64,000 bases of DNA from Thamnaconus septentrionalis. Its lineage: Eukaryota > Chordata > Actinopteri > Tetraodontiformes > Monacanthidae. Both the position numbers and the translations under genes were made by a program. The notes under the pieces are model-generated. The model worked only from the letters and a program-made list of their open reading frames with translations, searched no databases and was not told where the DNA came from. The stretch spans positions 22,070,001-22,134,000 of the forward strand of contig CM020506.1 in NCBI GenBank assembly GCA_009823395.1. The letters are read 5' to 3'. This document shows, in pieces, positions 61,999-64,000 of this stretch (position 1 is its first letter; each line of letters opens with the position of its first letter).

Positions 61999-64000
61999 TT
62001 TTGTGTCAACTAAGTCTCTTAAGCTCCTGTTAAAAAGTTTGACTGGACCTCAGTGAGAAAGTGTGGAGGAGCCAGCAGAGTCCCAGAGGTGGGCTGGAAT
62101 GTTTCACTGAGCTCTGTGGGAGGAGCCAAACACATCTGGTGCAGAAATAAGCAGTCAAGGGAAGACAGGAGATTATATTTAGGCCTGACCTCTCAGCGGA
62201 CTGACAAATTGGATTCGTACATATTTGAAAATTGGAAAATTGCTATTGTTGAATTTCCTAAGTCATTCAATGTTTTATTTTTAATCTTTTTTCAAATGGC
62301 TGCCAATGACAGTCCGGTGTCAATAAACTCTGAATTTCATCATTAAGTGTTTATATGCTTAAAAATGCGAGGAAAAACACAATCTACTTAGCTGATACCT
62401 CAAAAGAATGAAATGAATGAGCAACGCATTGTCAAAGTCTTAAATTGTTAACAGAAGAAAACACAAATCAGAAAAGCAGGCATGTGAGAGGAGGATTTGT
62501 CAGGGAAGTTTTACAACTCTGGGTAAAAAAACAAATCCCATACAGATCATTGTTATGTGCCATTGTTATGAGAGGCCTCAGGGATCAATAGAAATGAAAA
62601 TGTAACGAATAACTAAACTAAAACTAACTAAGAAAGTCTGGCCTTGTTGTTTTTTTAGAAGTAGGTTTCTGCTGCAGGTAAATAAGTGAGCAAACACGAA
62701 ATGGTTGAGACAGTTTCCTGTCTTGCCTGTAGTCATAAGCACCACTCTGTACAAAAAAAGTGATGACATCACCGCTCACCTCTTTTCGAACAGAGCCTGT
62801 TAAGCTGGGCTTTTATGCCTTCCGCGTGTCCTTCGGACTTTTACAGGCCTGTGAGTCACTTCATTTAGCTGTTTGAGACGTACAGTGCGTCTGTGTCTGT
62901 CCCAGCCGCATTTCTGCAGGGTGGAAATGTGCCTGCTGCTTTTGCATGACTGTGCCAGATAGGAAGATTTCTTGATGTAAAGTGTTTCTTCCTGCAGTGC
63001 AGTTCTGCCTGCCTATAGCCTGCACATCTCACACACATCATAACTTGAATGGTTCCCTACTGGCTGTGTGTGTGCTGCTGCTGCTGACGGTTGTCGGCTG
63101 TTCTTTTGTGATTTTTGTTTCTCTAGAAAAACAACAACATTGTAACTGATTTGCATTTAACAAAATTTTGACACCAGAAAAACCTGTCAGCATGGTGGAA
63201 ATAACTCTCACTGTCTGCACTGTATTTTTCCTCATGCAAAAAAAGAAAGGAACATAAAATTCAGTATTTGAAATATAAAATTAAATACATTTCAAATATA
63301 TATATATTATGACACTGACATTAGTCAACTCTCTAACTGCTTCTGACTGCAGACTGGGGCATTAAAAAAATGCATGTGGTTGCACATCTGTGGAAAAAGT
63401 CATAACGTCTTCCAAACCTTTGCTGCATGTTGGGCTGCGTTTATTTAACTCTTCTTCCACTGGAAAAGTGGTCAGAAAAGTGGTTATGTCATGATCACAG
63501 CGTCTTTATTTCAAAAAGTACTTTCTTTCAATCTGTCCAGTATGTGGTCCTGGAAAGATTTTTTTTAATTTTTCAAAGAGAGAGGTCATACAAGTAGCTT
63601 TGAGGTTTTTCAAATGACACGGCGGTCTGTGGCCCACCAGGATGTCCAACACTTGTCGAAGTTTAGCAAACATAATGGCTTGTTTGTGTTTGGAGTACAC
63701 AAACATACGCCATTTGTTTTACAGTGCACAAACCTGTGGGTACGTTTGGCAGAGTGACAGCTGGGCTCAAAATTCAAACTGCTGATCGGGTATCACGACG
63801 TTTAATATGAGTTGCCATAACTTCTTCCTGTGTGAGCAGAAGACAACTGTGCTGCTGTGCACGCAGCTCCGGTCCGGCCACCACAGGACTGGACGTTTTA
63901 TTTTTATTTTCAATCTTAATCGATCATTTGAACTGACAGAAGCAGTTGATGATTTGAAACCAACAGGTTTTGTGACAATGTGGATTCTGTGTTTCCTGTA
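61999..64000. other. olfml3 upstream region, no further gene seen
   Basis: The first 100 bp or so upstream of the olfml3 start codon should be its 5' UTR and promoter. The remainder is AT-rich unique sequence without recognisable exons or mobile elements. Confidence 0.5.

Overview
This window looks like nuclear genomic DNA of a ray-finned (teleost) fish. It has vertebrate-type split genes with GT-AG introns, few long open frames, many microsatellites, and a fish-like mobile load: Tc1 and hAT relics, a V-type SINE, LINE fragments with ATGG or ATCT tails, and abundant short inverted-repeat elements. I see no bacterial operons, no CRISPR array and no tRNA or rRNA gene.

Five protein-coding genes can be rebuilt exon by exon. 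From left to right they are: timeless (minus, 11273-23230, 29 coding exons; replication-fork protection), a type III intermediate filament gene best matched to peripherin, prph (minus, 26331-31284, 9 exons), pmel (minus, 36206-45696, 12 exons; melanosome amyloid matrix), cdk2 (plus, 51245-54813, 7 exons; cell-cycle kinase) and olfml3 (minus, 58339-61998, 3 exons; secreted olfactomedin-like glycoprotein). The splice phases close exactly for prph (479 aa), pmel (860 aa), cdk2 (295 aa) and olfml3 (393 aa). In timeless they close everywhere except at two places near the 3' end, where the frame is off by one base.

The genes do not form one pathway. Timeless and Cdk2 both act in S phase, but the cluster is best explained by conserved chromosome structure: pmel and cdk2 are also neighbours in mammals, and timeless lies in the same human chromosome arm region (12q13).

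Layout: 1-8200 has no recognisable exon but holds a GC-rich promoter-like block (7100-8200, with a long CT tract) and homeodomain-motif-rich stretches. 8200-11270 is intergenic. 23.2-26.3 kb holds the timeless promoter and probable prph 3' UTR. 31.3-36.2 kb is a microsatellite-rich gap. 45.7-51.2 kb separates the head-to-head pmel/cdk2 pair and holds a LINE relic and a decayed Tc1 transposase. 54.8-58.3 kb is packed with non-autonomous elements. 62-64 kb has nothing recognisable.

The most interesting observations are: one TTAA-flanked inverted-repeat element present in about eight copies, three of which end 26-46 nt upstream of timeless 3' splice sites; a pmel repeat domain that appears to keep the 13-residue period of the mammalian protein while changing to Ala/Glu/Asp; the two frame breaks in timeless; and a long-armed foldback element in a timeless intron. 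I found no evidence for a wholly new gene system.
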